A DNA stretch of 64,000 bases from JANNMJ01 sp031425525 (lineage in GTDB: Bacteria; Bacteroidota; Bacteroidia; Cytophagales; Hymenobacteraceae). Location of the stretch: positions 182,589 through 246,588 of the forward strand of contig JANPJM010000078.1 in NCBI GenBank assembly GCA_031425525.1. The letters run 5' to 3'. Of this stretch, positions 15,779 to 24,809 are shown in pieces. The notes under the pieces were generated by a model. It was not told where the DNA came from. It did no database searches and saw only the letters and a list, made by a program, of their open reading frames with translations. The translations under genes were made by a program, and so were the position numbers. Each line of letters opens with the position of its first letter. Position 1 is the stretch's first letter.

Positions 15779-18778
15779 TCACTGCCCCGGCGGCGGACCA
15801 AACCCCGGCGGGCGCCCCCCCGGCCCGAAATTCGGCCGCCGCTCGCCGTCGGGGCCACGGGTGGGGTCGGGGGCGGTGGGGGCGCCAGTGCCGCGCCGCA
15901 GGTTGTAGGTAAACACCACCATCGCGTAGCGTTGGAGTACGGTGGTGCGCTGGTCTTCCTGGTACGCCTCGGTGATGGTGCGCTGGATGGCTTGGTTTTG
16001 TTTCAGCAGATCGTACACGTAGAGCTGAATTTCGCCGCGCTGGTTGGCGAAGATTTTCTTGCCGATGGAAGCATTCCAGAGGAGATAGTTTTGGTCGAAA
16101 CCGGCCGCCAGGCCCGAATACAGCTGGTGGTTGAGGTCGGTTTTGATGGCGATGCCCGGCCCCACAATCCAGCTCAGGCGCAGCGACGAAGTTTGGTTGA
16201 GGTACTGGTCGTCGGCGGTGGGGCGCAGCGTATTGCTGACGCTCGTGAAGGAAGTGTTGGAGGTGAGGGCGAAATCGAGGCGCTCCGAGATGTTTGACGA
16301 GAGCGTCAGGCCGCCGCCTACGCTGGGGGTGCGCGCGTAGTTCAGGCCGCCGTTCACCACGCCCGGCGTGCGCACGTAAGTGGCGTTGGCGTTGAGGTTC
16401 AGGGTCGATTTAATGACTTTGAGCGGCAACCCGTAGGTAGCAAACGAGCGCAGCGAGTAGTAGCCGTTGAGGTTCACGGGCTGCGTGAGCTGCGCGCCCG
16501 CCGGCAGCCGTAGGGTAGGGGAGATGACGGTATCGCGCGCCGCCACCAGCGTGCGGTTGCTGATATAATCGCGGGTAGCCGACCCACCGAGGAAGAGAAA
16601 AAAGGAGGTGCTTTTTTCCGGGTTCGTGTAGGAGTAGCGGGTGAAGAGCCGGTGTTGCGTTTCCTGCGCTAAACCGGGGTTGCCGGTAGTGAGCTGCAAG
16701 GGGTTGGCGTTGTTCACTACCTCCTGCAATTGACTGATGTTGGGGGCATTGGTCTGAGAACTGTAGATGACGCGCAGGTTTTGGTCCTGACTGAGCCGAA
16801 CGCGCAATTGCGCGTTCGGCAGCAGCCGGTAAAAGGTGCGGTTTACATCAGCGGCGCGCGGAAACGTCTGCTCGCCGCTAAGCTGGGCCTGCTGACCGGT
16901 GACGCCCGCACTGAACTGCGTTTTGCGGTCGTTGTAGCGGTAACTGAGCCCGGCGCCGTGGGTGGTGTACTGGTTGTTGAACACGTTGGAGAGCGGTTCG
17001 TTGAGGCGCCCGTACTGCCCGCTGAGCGTGTCGAGGTCGAAGGTGCGCTTGTCGGATTCGTTTGGCGCCACCGAAAACGAGTACGTGCCTTGCAATTGAC
17101 TTTTCTCGCTCAGCGGCTCGGCGTAGCTCAAGGTGGTGGCCACCCCCCAGCCCTGCTGGTCGAGGTCGGCGCGCTGGTCGAGGGCGAAACGGGCGGGTGC
17201 TTCGGCCACGGGCCGACCGCTGGTATCGGCGCGCAAGGTGCTGGGGCCGGTTTTAGTCTGAAACGACGGTGTAACGCTCAGCGACAGCGTGCGCCCGCGC
17301 CGCCCCCCGAACCGGTGGCTGTACAGCAGTTCGCCGCCGAGGTTCCAGCCGGTGAGGTCTGAGCCGTAGAGCGTGCGCACGGTGTTGGTGGGCTGGTCGG
17401 TGCGGAGGGTTTGGCCGGTCAGGTTCGAGGCGGCATCGTTGATTTGCAGACTCGCGCGGGGCGTGAAGAGCAGCGTGTTCGCCGAATCGATTTTGTGCGT
17501 GATCCGGAAGCTGAGGCGGTGGTTCTGGTTGCGATTGGTGCGGTCGGAGGTTTCGAGGTAGCGCTGCCCGGCGGCTTGCGGCAGCACGAACTGACGCGCC
17601 AAATCAGCCCGCACGACGTTCTCGACGTAATTGAAAAAATAGGCGCCCTGCACGTCGGTATCCATGCCAAGCTTATCGGTGAAGTTGATGCCGGCCGCGT
17701 GCGTGGTACTGATGCCGCCGCGCTGGCTCACCAGAAAATTGCCCGCCCCGCCGCCATCGCCACCCGGCCCGCCGCGCCCGCCGCCCTGGCCGCGCCCGCC
17801 GCCGCCCGGCCCGCCGCCACCCGCCTGGTTTTGGGTCGAGCTGATGACGCCGAGCAAATCTTCGGGGCTGAAATTCTGCTCGTTCACGTTGTTGCTCTGC
17901 GCCACTACACTCACGCGGCGGTCGCCTTCAAATGAGTTCAGGCTAACGCTGGCCTTGTACCGTTCGGGGCCGCCGCCCGCCACCACGCGCCCAAACTGAC
18001 CGGAGCGAAACTGCGCTTTCGTCACGATGTTGATCGTTTTCTCGGTGTTGCCGTCGTTGAAGCCGCTGAATTGGCTCTGGTCGCTCTGCCGGTCGAAAAC
18101 CTGAATTTTGTCGATGGCTTCGGCCGGTAGGTTGCGCAGCACGGCGTCGGGGTCGGTGCCGAAAAACTGCTTGCCGTCCACCGTAACGCGCTGCACCTGT
18201 TCGCCCTGGGCCTGCACTTTGCCATCGGTGCCCACCACCACACCGGGCAGCTTGGTAATCAGGTCGCGGGCATCGGCATCGGGGTTGGTTTTAAAGGCGT
18301 TGGCGTTGAACTGCGCCGTATCGCCTTTCTGGATGACGGGCGGCGTGCGGCCCGTAACCGTCGCGGTGCCAAGTTGCTGGGCTGCTGCCACCAGCCGCAG
18401 CGGGCCGATGGTGGTCGGGTTATACTGTTTCAGGTTCACCGTCTGCCGCAACGTCTGGTATCCCAGAAACGAGATCACCAGCCGGTGCAAACCGATTTGG
18501 TTGTCGACCGAAAAAACCGTGAAACTGCCCGTTACGTCAGTCACGCCGCCCGCGCGACGGGCTGAATCGGCCGCAAAAATCAACTGAACGGTGGCGCCGA
18601 TCAGCGGCTCGTTTGTGGTGGCATCCAGCACTTGACCGCGCGCAGCTGGGGGCGTTTCCTGCCCCCGCGCACTCAAAGCCCCCAAAAAACCACCCAGCAG
18701 CAGAGCCAAAAAATGCAGTCGAAAAACAATCACAGCCACAAAATTGAGAAACTTGGCCCGCAACCTACGCAAAACCAA
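15779..18778 (-). CDS. TonB-dependent-receptor-like outer-membrane protein
   Basis: The product is up to 999 residues. After the signal sequence (LHFLALLLGGFLGALSARG) comes a carboxypeptidase-regulatory-like domain (RGQVLDATTNEPLIGATVQL). Then a plug domain (DLITKLPGVVVGTDGKVQAQGE..VTVDGKQFFG shortened) and a long beta barrel. A Gly-rich insertion of about 30 residues (17720-17825) lies in the barrel, and the C-terminus is Pro/Gly-rich. The frame starts at TTG 18778; GTG codons at 18739 or 18733 could be the true start. Such proteins import or sense large ligands; none can be named here. No susD-like partner is adjacent. Confidence 0.85.
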   Translation of the reverse strand: MVLRRLRAKFLNFVAVIVFRLHFLALLLGGFLGALSARGQETPPAARGQVLDATTNEPLIGATVQLIFAADSARRAGGVTDVTGSFTVFSVDNQIGLHRLVISFLGYQTLRQTVNLKQYNPTTIGPLRLVAAAQQLGTATVTGRTPPVIQKGDTAQFNANAFKTNPDADARDLITKLPGVVVGTDGKVQAQGEQVQRVTVDGKQFFGTDPDAVLRNLPAEAIDKIQVFDRQSDQSQFSGFNDGNTEKTINIVTKAQFRSGQFGRVVAGGGPERYKASVSLNSFEGDRRVSVVAQSNNVNEQNFSPEDLLGVISSTQNQAGGGGPGGGGRGQGGGRGGPGGDGGGAGNFLVSQRGGISTTHAAGINFTDKLGMDTDVQGAYFFNYVENVVRADLARQFVLPQAAGQRYLETSDRTNRNQNHRLSFRITHKIDSANTLLFTPRASLQINDAASNLTGQTLRTDQPTNTVRTLYGSDLTGWNLGGELLYSHRFGGRRGRTLSLSVTPSFQTKTGPSTLRADTSGRPVAEAPARFALDQRADLDQQGWGVATTLSYAEPLSEKSQLQGTYSFSVAPNESDKRTFDLDTLSGQYGRLNEPLSNVFNNQYTTHGAGLSYRYNDRKTQFSAGVTGQQAQLSGEQTFPRAADVNRTFYRLLPNAQLRVRLSQDQNLRVIYSSQTNAPNISQLQEVVNNANPLQLTTGNPGLAQETQHRLFTRYSYTNPEKSTSFFLFLGGSATRDYISNRTLVAARDTVISPTLRLPAGAQLTQPVNLNGYYSLRSFATYGLPLKVIKSTLNLNANATYVRTPGVVNGGLNYARTPSVGGGLTLSSNISERLDFALTSNTSFTSVSNTLRPTADDQYLNQTSSLRLSWIVGPGIAIKTDLNHQLYSGLAAGFDQNYLLWNASIGKKIFANQRGEIQLYVYDLLKQNQAIQRTITEAYQEDQRTTVLQRYAMVVFTYNLRRGTGAPTAPDPTRGPDGERRPNFGPGGRPPGFGPPPGQ

Positions 18779-18878
18779 CTCCTATAGTCGGCCCACGCCG
18801 ACGAATACGGCAAAAGACTCGACCGAACGCCCGATGTTTAACCGCCCCGCCACGAAGCAGCGGCCCGCCCGCTTTTTC

Positions 18879-18886
18879 TACCTTTG
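18879..18886 (+). promoter_or_regulatory. Bacteroidota -7 type box for the aminopeptidase P gene
   Basis: It reads TACCTTTG on the plus strand, about 90 bp before the ATG at 18978. It fits the TAnnTTTG consensus; no clear -33 element is present. Confidence 0.4.
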
Positions 18887-18977
18887 AAATTCCGAAAGCG
18901 GCCCGTCCACCGCCCGGCGGTGCCCAGCGCCGCTCAGAAAATCAGCGAAACCAGAAAATCAGCTCAATCAGCGATCT

Positions 18978-20288
18978 ATGTTGCCCTCCTCCGTCCGCTA
19001 CACGCCGCTTTCGGCGGAAACTTACACCGCTCACCGCGCCGCTTTCGTGGCGAAGCTACCCGCCGGTGCGCTCGCCGTCCTCACCTCCAATGATATTCTG
19101 CCGTCCAACGCCGACGGTACCGTTGGCTTCAAGCAGAACAGCGATTTGTTCTGGCTGACGGGCATCGATCAGGAAGAATCCATTCTGCTGCTGTTCCCGG
19201 AGGCGCGCGAGGAAAAGCACCGCGAAATCCTGTTCCTGCGCGAAACCAACGACCATATTCTGGTCTGGGAAGGCTACAAGCTCACCCGCGAGCAAGCCTA
19301 CGCGCGCTCCGGCGTCACCACCATTATGTGGACTACCGCCTTCGAGGCCACCCTGCGCGCGCTCCTCGCCGATGCCGCCGCCACCACCATCTACCTCAAC
19401 CGCAACGAACATCTGCGGAGCGGCAACGAGATGGAAACCCGCCAGGATCGCCTCATTCGGTACTGCCAGGAGCATTTTCCGCTGCATAATCTGCGCCGCG
19501 CCGCGCCCATTTTGCAAGGGCTGCGGATGATTAAATCCGAGGAAGAAATCAAGCAATTGCGCGAGGCGTCCGCTATCACGGAAGCGGCCTTCCGGCGGCT
19601 GCTCACTTTCGTGAAACCCGGCGTGATGGAGTACGAGATCGAAGCCGAAATTCAGCACGAGTTTCTGCGTCGCCGCTCACGCGGGCCGGCCTACGGTTCC
19701 ATCATCGCGAGCGGCGAAAACGCGTGCATTCTGCACTACGTCGATAATTACCGCCCCTGTCAGGACGGCGATTTATTACTCCTCGATTTCGGCGCCGAAT
19801 ACGGCGGTTACGCCGCCGACCTCACGCGCACCATCCCGGTAAACGGTAAATTCACCGAACGTCAGGCCGCCGTATACGATGCGGTGCTGCGCGTCCAGAA
19901 ATTCGCTATTTCGCGCCTGATACCCGGCACCATAGTCCCCGAATACCACAAGGAAGTAGGCAAAATGATGGAGGAAGAATTGATTTCTCTAGGATTATTA
20001 AATGCCGAAGAAGTAGCGAATCAAGACCTCGAAAAGCCGCTCTACAAAAAATACTTTATGCACGGCACGAGCCATTTCCTCGGCCTCGACGTGCATGATG
20101 TCGGCGATTTTCTGCGCCCGCTGGAGCCCGGAATGGTGCTTACCTGCGAGCCGGGTATTTACATCCGCGAAGAAGCCATCGGCATCCGCATCGAAAACGA
20201 TATTTTGATTACCGAAGGCGGCAATGAAGATTTAATGGCCACCATTCCGCGCGAGCGGCCGGAGATCGAGGCGCTGATGATGAAATAG
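18978..20288 (+). CDS. pepP: Aminopeptidase P family metallopeptidase (M24B)
   Basis: The 436-residue enzyme removes N-terminal residues preceding proline. It has the N-terminal domain typical of bacterial PepP (FKQNSDLFWLTGIDQEES) and the pita-bread catalytic domain. The metal ligands are visible: Asp in LLLLDFGAEYGGYAADLTR (two), His in GTSHFLGLDVHD, Glu in TCEPGIYI and Glu in IRIENDILIT. Length and domain order are normal and no signal peptide is present. A HicBA pair follows after 92 bp on the same strand but need not be linked. Confidence 0.95.
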   Translation: MLPSSVRYTPLSAETYTAHRAAFVAKLPAGALAVLTSNDILPSNADGTVGFKQNSDLFWLTGIDQEESILLLFPEAREEKHREILFLRETNDHILVWEGYKLTREQAYARSGVTTIMWTTAFEATLRALLADAAATTIYLNRNEHLRSGNEMETRQDRLIRYCQEHFPLHNLRRAAPILQGLRMIKSEEEIKQLREASAITEAAFRRLLTFVKPGVMEYEIEAEIQHEFLRRRSRGPAYGSIIASGENACILHYVDNYRPCQDGDLLLLDFGAEYGGYAADLTRTIPVNGKFTERQAAVYDAVLRVQKFAISRLIPGTIVPEYHKEVGKMMEEELISLGLLNAEEVANQDLEKPLYKKYFMHGTSHFLGLDVHDVGDFLRPLEPGMVLTCEPGIYIREEAIGIRIENDILITEGGNEDLMATIPRERPEIEALMMK

Positions 20289-20380
20289 AAGGGAAGCAAA
20301 GGTGCCAGTCAAAGTACCCTTGACCGACTGACTTGGACGATGGCACAGGGTAAGAAGAAAACAAGCTAACTTTACATTAA

Positions 20381-20614
20381 ATGGAAGTCAACCGCCACAT
20401 CAGAGAATTTGACGTCGTGATCGAGCGCGACGAGGAAGGCTATTACGTAGCATCAGTTCCGGCTTTGCCGGGCTGCCATACGCAGGCCCGCTCGCTGGAT
20501 ACGCTGATGGAGCGCATTCAGGAAGCCGTAGAGTTGTGTCTGGAGGTGGCCGCTGAGGAGGCACCAACGCGGCTGGAATTCGTCGGGGTGCAGCGTATTC
20601 GGTTGGCGGCGTGA
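20381..20614 (+). CDS. hicB: HicB-family antitoxin
   Basis: The 77-residue protein has the partial RNase-H-like HicB fold: FDVVIERDEEGYYVASVPALPGCHTQ followed by LDTLMERIQEAVELCLE. HicB normally neutralises HicA. No C-terminal ribbon-helix-helix or HTH domain is seen, so any DNA binding is not obvious. The gene overlaps hicA by 4 nt (GTGA). The upstream sequence has TAACTTTA, a partial match to a -7 box. Confidence 0.9.
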   Translation: MEVNRHIREFDVVIERDEEGYYVASVPALPGCHTQARSLDTLMERIQEAVELCLEVAAEEAPTRLEFVGVQRIRLAA

Positions 20615-20835
20615 ATAAACTGCCAAGTTTGAGCGGTGCCGAAGTACTACGAGCCTTTCTGCGAGCCGGATTCAGTGTAGTGCGGGTCCGAGGCAGCCAT
20701 CATTTCGTGCGCCATCCAGACGGCCGCACTACGGTAGTAGCAATTCATTCAGGGGAAACGGTAGGGCCGGGGCTTTTGGCGAAAATGCTCCGCGATGTAG
20801 GCATAACACGCGAAGAATTAGCCGCGCTGCTTTGA
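20611..20835 (+). CDS. hicA: HicA-family mRNA interferase toxin
   Basis: The 74-residue protein has the double-stranded-RNA-binding-like HicA fold (SGAEVLRAFLRAGFSVVRVRG) with the catalytic His in GSHHFVRHPDGR, then IHSGETVGPGLLAKMLRDVGI. HicA toxins cut mRNA in the cytoplasm. The start is GTG overlapping the hicB stop, which gives the usual N-terminus. The order is antitoxin then toxin, the reverse of the E. coli locus but common elsewhere. The catalytic His is intact, so the toxin looks functional. Confidence 0.92.
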   Translation: MNKLPSLSGAEVLRAFLRAGFSVVRVRGSHHFVRHPDGRTTVVAIHSGETVGPGLLAKMLRDVGITREELAALL

Positions 20836-20875
20836 GCAGACACGCGCTTGCCGTACCGTAGCCGCCGACGGTTGC

Positions 20876-21790
20876 TCACGCTTCCGATCCTGCGGCAAGG
20901 CGATACAGCACCGCCATCCGCACGGCCACGCCATTTTCCACCTGATCGAGGATGATGGAATGGCCCGAATCAGCCGCATCCGACGATAACTCCACGCCCC
21001 GATTGATCGGGCCGGGGTGCATCAGCACGATGGGCCGGTCTAAGGCGTCGAGCATCGCTTTCGTGATGCCGTAATAGAGCGAATATTCGCGCAGGGAAGG
21101 GAAGTATTTGGTTTGCTGTCGTTCGAGCTGAATGCGGAGTACGTTCGCCACTTCGCACCACGCCAGCGCGCGGCGCACATCGGTTTCCACCCGCACGCCA
21201 AGGCTTTGAATATAGCGCGGAATCAGGGTCGGCGGGCCGCAGACCATCACCTCCGCCCCCATTTTGGTGAGCAGAAAGATATTCGACAATGCTACCCGTG
21301 AGTGCAGAATATCGCCGATGATGGCCACCCGCCGTCCGGCGAGCGAGCCGAGTTTTTCCCGGATCGAATAGGCGTCGAGCAGGGCCTGGGTCGGGTGTTC
21401 GTGGGTACCGTCGCCGGCGTTCACGACGGGCACGTTGATGTGGCGGGCCAAAAAATGCGGCGCGCCCGCCGACGCGTGCCGCATCACCACCAGATCGACC
21501 TTCATCGCCAGAATATTCCGCACGGTATCGACCAGCGTTTCCCCTTTTTTGACGGACGACTGCGCCGCCGAAAAATTCAGCACATCGGCCGACAACCGCC
21601 GTTCGGCCAACTCAAAAGACAGGCGCGTGCGGGTCGAGTTCTCAAAGAAAACGTTCGCCACCGTCACGTCGCGCAACGATGGCACCTTCTTCACCGGCCG
21701 CGCCAGCACTTCCTTGAAGCGTTCGGCGAGGGTGAGCAATTCATCGATTTCAGTCGCTGAAATATCCTTGATGCCGAGTAGATGCTTCAT
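20876..21790 (-). CDS. pyrB: Aspartate carbamoyltransferase catalytic subunit
   Basis: The 304-residue enzyme forms N-carbamoyl-L-aspartate in pyrimidine synthesis. The carbamoyl-phosphate loop FFENSTRTRLSFE (STRTR at 52-56), the HPTQALLDAY motif and the C-terminal MHPGPINRGVE motif are all present. Length is normal for a catalytic chain. It follows pyrR on the same strand after a 164-bp AT-rich gap that could hold a promoter or regulatory leader. No pyrI regulatory chain is adjacent. Confidence 0.96.
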   Translation of the reverse strand: MKHLLGIKDISATEIDELLTLAERFKEVLARPVKKVPSLRDVTVANVFFENSTRTRLSFELAERRLSADVLNFSAAQSSVKKGETLVDTVRNILAMKVDLVVMRHASAGAPHFLARHINVPVVNAGDGTHEHPTQALLDAYSIREKLGSLAGRRVAIIGDILHSRVALSNIFLLTKMGAEVMVCGPPTLIPRYIQSLGVRVETDVRRALAWCEVANVLRIQLERQQTKYFPSLREYSLYYGITKAMLDALDRPIVLMHPGPINRGVELSSDAADSGHSIILDQVENGVAVRMAVLYRLAAGSEA

Positions 21791-21954
21791 GGCGGCTGGA
21801 GATGGTGAAGGGATTTTTGGAGATCAGGATATTTTTGGCAGTATTGTATAGTGTGCGAATAATTTTAATTAGTCAAGAGTTAGCTTTTCTAAATTAATTA
21901 ATCGCAAGCCGCTGGTGGTAACGAATATACTCAATCGCTCAATCACAAATAAAC
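21791..21954 (-). promoter_or_regulatory. AT-rich pyrR-pyrB intergenic region, possible promoter
   Basis: This gap is clearly more AT-rich than its surroundings. On the minus strand it contains TTGACT followed 20 bp later by TATACAAT, a loosely spaced promoter-like pair. No convincing terminator hairpin with a T run was found, so PyrR-type attenuation is not demonstrated here. Confidence 0.3.
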
Positions 21955-22506
21955 TCACTCACCAATCAGATAAATACCATCTTCCGCAGCTCCCTTTGTG
22001 CCGGCCCAACGCACTTGCACATCCTCGGTGAGGCGCGTGTCTACGGCCATTCCGGTGTACGTGGCTTCAATCGGTAGATCGCGGCGGTGGCGCCGGTCGA
22101 TGAGTACCAATAGTTCAACTGCCGCCGGACGACCATACGTCAGCAACGCGTCGAGGGCGGCGCGCACGGTGCGACCCGTAAACAATACATCGTCTATGAG
22201 AACTACGTGCTGGTTTTCGAGGGCAAAATCGATGTGGGTGGCATTGGCGGCGGGTGGTCCGGCCAGTGGGCGCCGCCGGAAATCGTCGCGGTGGAAGGTG
22301 GCATCGAGTAGGCCCAAGCGCGGCGTGGCGCCCGTTAATTCAGCCAGCAAACCGTGTAGGTGGTGCGCAACGGGCGCGCCGCCGTTTTGTAGGCCCAGCA
22401 ATACGGTTTGGGAGAAATCGCCGTGGCGTTCGACGAGCTGATGCGCCAGGCGCCGCAGCAGCACGGCAAGGCGGTCGGACGAAACAATCTGGCGCTCCGT
22501 GGGCAT
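21955..22506 (-). CDS. pyrR: Pyrimidine operon regulator / uracil phosphoribosyltransferase PyrR
   Basis: The 183-residue protein has the type I phosphoribosyltransferase PRPP loop VVLIDDVLFTGRTVRAAL and the PyrR-type ending YLIGE after LTEDVQVRW. In other bacteria PyrR binds pyr mRNA with UMP to promote attenuation and has weak uracil phosphoribosyltransferase activity. It is immediately upstream of pyrB, as expected for control of that gene. I could not define an anti-antiterminator structure in the pyrR-pyrB gap. A TACCTTTG box sits 6 bp before the ATG. Confidence 0.93.
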   Translation of the reverse strand: MPTERQIVSSDRLAVLLRRLAHQLVERHGDFSQTVLLGLQNGGAPVAHHLHGLLAELTGATPRLGLLDATFHRDDFRRRPLAGPPAANATHIDFALENQHVVLIDDVLFTGRTVRAALDALLTYGRPAAVELLVLIDRRHRRDLPIEATYTGMAVDTRLTEDVQVRWAGTKGAAEDGIYLIGE

Positions 22507-22511
22507 ACGGG

Positions 22512-22519
22512 CAAAGGTA
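22512..22519 (-). promoter_or_regulatory. Bacteroidota -7 type box for pyrR
   Basis: It reads TACCTTTG on the minus strand, 6 bp before the pyrR ATG, implying a very short leader. Confidence 0.5.
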
Positions 22520-22566
22520 GGGGCGAGGACAATGCTGTGCGCCGTGCGCCGCGCCCAACGGTCGGT

Positions 22567-24234
22567 TTACGGGAGCGTTGCGATGACGAAAACTTCCCGT
22601 TCGCGCTGTCCGGCGGCGCGCAGACGCTGGTAGCCCGTCAGGAGCAGGTGGCCGGGGCGCCAGGTCAGCACCTGCGTATCGCGGGCGTCGAGGAGCCGTT
22701 CGTGGGGTGCCAGCGCGGCGCGTAACTCGGCTTCGGTGGGCGCGTCGGGGGTGCCGGGGGCTGCATTACCGCTCAGGGTCAGTTGGCGAATCCGCTCGCC
22801 GTTGTCGGAGGGGGCGGCCAGGGCTACGGCGCCCGTGGGTAGCACCGTGGCGGCCACTACAGCCTTCAGGTCTGGCCGGGTGAGGTTGTTGAGCACGAAC
22901 GTGTTCTGCCACCGTAGCCGCCCGGTGGGGTCGAAAACAAACACCATCGCCTGTGTGAACACGTACCCATCGAGCCCCCGATCCCAGACGTTTACAGGGT
23001 CATAAGAACCGTAAAAACCCGGTAGACCGTACGAAAACCCGCGCAGATTGGGGTATAAGCCTGAGTTCAAAGACCGATAACTCCAGGCGTCGCCGCCACG
23101 GTAACGCGGGTAATATTGTTCGGCCACGAGCGCGTGCCCGCCATCGGGCAGGGCCAGCGGCCGGTGAAGGAGCAAGTGCGCACGGGCCGTGGTTTCGAGC
23201 CCTTCGGTTCGGCGGCGGCGCGCGCGGTTCATGGCGCGCGCACGGCGGCGCGGGCCGAAACGGTCGTAATAATGCGGCAGCGTGGGCAAGTCGTAATACA
23301 GCAGCGTGGGCGCCGGCGGCTCGCCGCTTTCGGGCAACGGCGGCAGCACCGTGCTGAAAATCCCCTGGGCCAGACGTGGGTCGCGGGTGGCGTACGTGCC
23401 CACCACCAAGCGCGGCTGCGTAGAAGCCGCCACGGGCGTCAATCGACCGCTGGTGAGGGTGGCAGGGTGGGGGCTTTGCAGAATGCGCAGCGCGGGTAGG
23501 TTGGTAGCGATTTCGATTTGAAACGGCCGTAGGAGGAGCCGGGTCGTTTCATCGATCCGCTCGGCGGCCAGCACGGCCAAGCCGCCCGGCTCGGGCAGGG
23601 CATCGGCAATCGAGGTGACCGGGCTGCTCATCACCGGCAGAAACTGCACGGCGGCCGAATCGCGTAGGGGCAGCCGCAACACCGTTTGCTGCCGGTAGGC
23701 GGTGGCCACCACGAACGCTTCTCCGCTGACCTCGAACGCGAGGGGCGCCACCGCCACTGGTAGCTCATACCGGAAAACCTGCCCGCTGCCCGTGCCCGGC
23801 GCGAACCGGATAATCAGCAGGAGCCGCAAATTGGCTTCGGAAGTACACAGCGCATACGGCACGGCGCCGTCGGCGGTGAGGGCGCGAACTTCGGCGCCCG
23901 CCGGCAAATGTACCGCCGTAGTCCAGAGGTGGCGCAATTGGGCATCGTAAGCCTCAAATTGATGCTTCGTGGCATCGCCCTCGTGGCGCTGCCGAAAATC
24001 GGAGTACACCAGAATGCTCGAATCAGCGGCAATCGGCAGTACTTCGACCCGGCGTTCCGACGGCGCTGCCGCAATTTCCAGCCGCCGCGCCGCGTGCGTC
24101 GGGACGGTTGGTTGGGCTTGCGTGGGGGCGTTCATTGCTAAACATAACGAAATAAACGCGGCTATTTTTTCAAACACCAACTTTTTACCTAGAGGCGTTA
24201 ATGCAAAGCAGGCGAGGAGCATAGCCGGTACCAT
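22567..24234 (-). CDS. Exported protein of unknown function
   Basis: The product is up to 555 residues. The N-terminus contains a signal-peptide-like stretch (LVFEKIAAFISLCLAMNAPTQAQ shortened as AAFISLCLAMNAPTQA) with a likely cleavage after AQA. The ATG at 24234 is the longest start; GTG at 24177 would give a more ordinary signal peptide. The body is rich in beta-type segments such as VFVFDPTGRLRWQNTFVLNN, suggesting a propeller-like or repeat architecture. A Tyr/Gly/Asn-rich stretch (PRYRGGDAWSYRSLN) lies near residue 375. No enzyme motif is recognised. It starts 9 bp after the EVE-domain gene stop, so the two are probably co-transcribed. Confidence 0.7.
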   Translation of the reverse strand: MVPAMLLACFALTPLGKKLVFEKIAAFISLCLAMNAPTQAQPTVPTHAARRLEIAAAPSERRVEVLPIAADSSILVYSDFRQRHEGDATKHQFEAYDAQLRHLWTTAVHLPAGAEVRALTADGAVPYALCTSEANLRLLLIIRFAPGTGSGQVFRYELPVAVAPLAFEVSGEAFVVATAYRQQTVLRLPLRDSAAVQFLPVMSSPVTSIADALPEPGGLAVLAAERIDETTRLLLRPFQIEIATNLPALRILQSPHPATLTSGRLTPVAASTQPRLVVGTYATRDPRLAQGIFSTVLPPLPESGEPPAPTLLYYDLPTLPHYYDRFGPRRRARAMNRARRRRTEGLETTARAHLLLHRPLALPDGGHALVAEQYYPRYRGGDAWSYRSLNSGLYPNLRGFSYGLPGFYGSYDPVNVWDRGLDGYVFTQAMVFVFDPTGRLRWQNTFVLNNLTRPDLKAVVAATVLPTGAVALAAPSDNGERIRQLTLSGNAAPGTPDAPTEAELRAALAPHERLLDARDTQVLTWRPGHLLLTGYQRLRAAGQREREVFVIATLP

Positions 24235-24243
24235 AACCGCTCG

Positions 24244-24657
24244 TTACTGCCCCGCGCCGAGCGTGAGAAGCGCGCGATACTTCGCCGCCGTCAGCGGCAC
24301 CACCGACAGGCGCGATTGCCGCACCAGCCCAATATCGGCAAGGTCGGGGTCGGCTTTGATGGCCGCCAGCGACACGGGCGACAACAGCGGTGCGGTAGCG
24401 GCCACATCCACACTCAACCACGGCGAGCCGGCGGGCGCGGTAACATCCGGCGCGGCCGGCGCCACCACACGGGCGAGCCCCACCACCATTTTTTCGGTTA
24501 CGCTGTGGTAAATGAGTACGTCGTCGCCGACCTGCATCGCCGCCAGATTGTTCCGCGCCTGCGCATTCCGAACACCCGTCCAGGCCGTTTGGCCGTCGCG
24601 CACGAGGTCGGCGTAGCTGTAGGTAGTCGGTTCAGATTTGAGAAGCCAGTACGCCAC
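24244..24657 (-). CDS. EVE-domain protein (YTH/PUA-like fold)
   Basis: The 137-residue protein consists of one EVE domain. The family start MAYWLLKSEPTTYSYADL is clear, as are WTGVRNAQARNNL and VGDDVLIYHSVTEKMVVGLARV. EVE domains bind modified bases in nucleic acids and can occur in defence or RNA contexts. Here the gene stands alone beside an unknown exported protein, so housekeeping use is more likely. Length is normal. Confidence 0.93.
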   Translation of the reverse strand: MAYWLLKSEPTTYSYADLVRDGQTAWTGVRNAQARNNLAAMQVGDDVLIYHSVTEKMVVGLARVVAPAAPDVTAPAGSPWLSVDVAATAPLLSPVSLAAIKADPDLADIGLVRQSRLSVVPLTAAKYRALLTLGAGQ

Positions 24658-24809
24658 CGGTGCAGAGTCAGATGTCGGAAGTTCAGGAGATACGTCGGGT
24701 CGGTTTCTGCGGACTTGAAAGCCGATTTTACGGCAACAAAAAACGCCGTCGATAATACTTTTGCACCGGTCAGAAACGAACTACAATGTGTTCGCCCGGC
24801 GCCTTTCTG

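Noticed and set aside
21791..21954. PyrR-controlled attenuator between pyrR and pyrB
   Set aside because: No terminator hairpin with a T run or matching antiterminator could be drawn from the sequence.
24756..24763. TACTTTTG promoter box on the plus strand
   Set aside because: No plus-strand gene follows; both flanking genes are on the minus strand.
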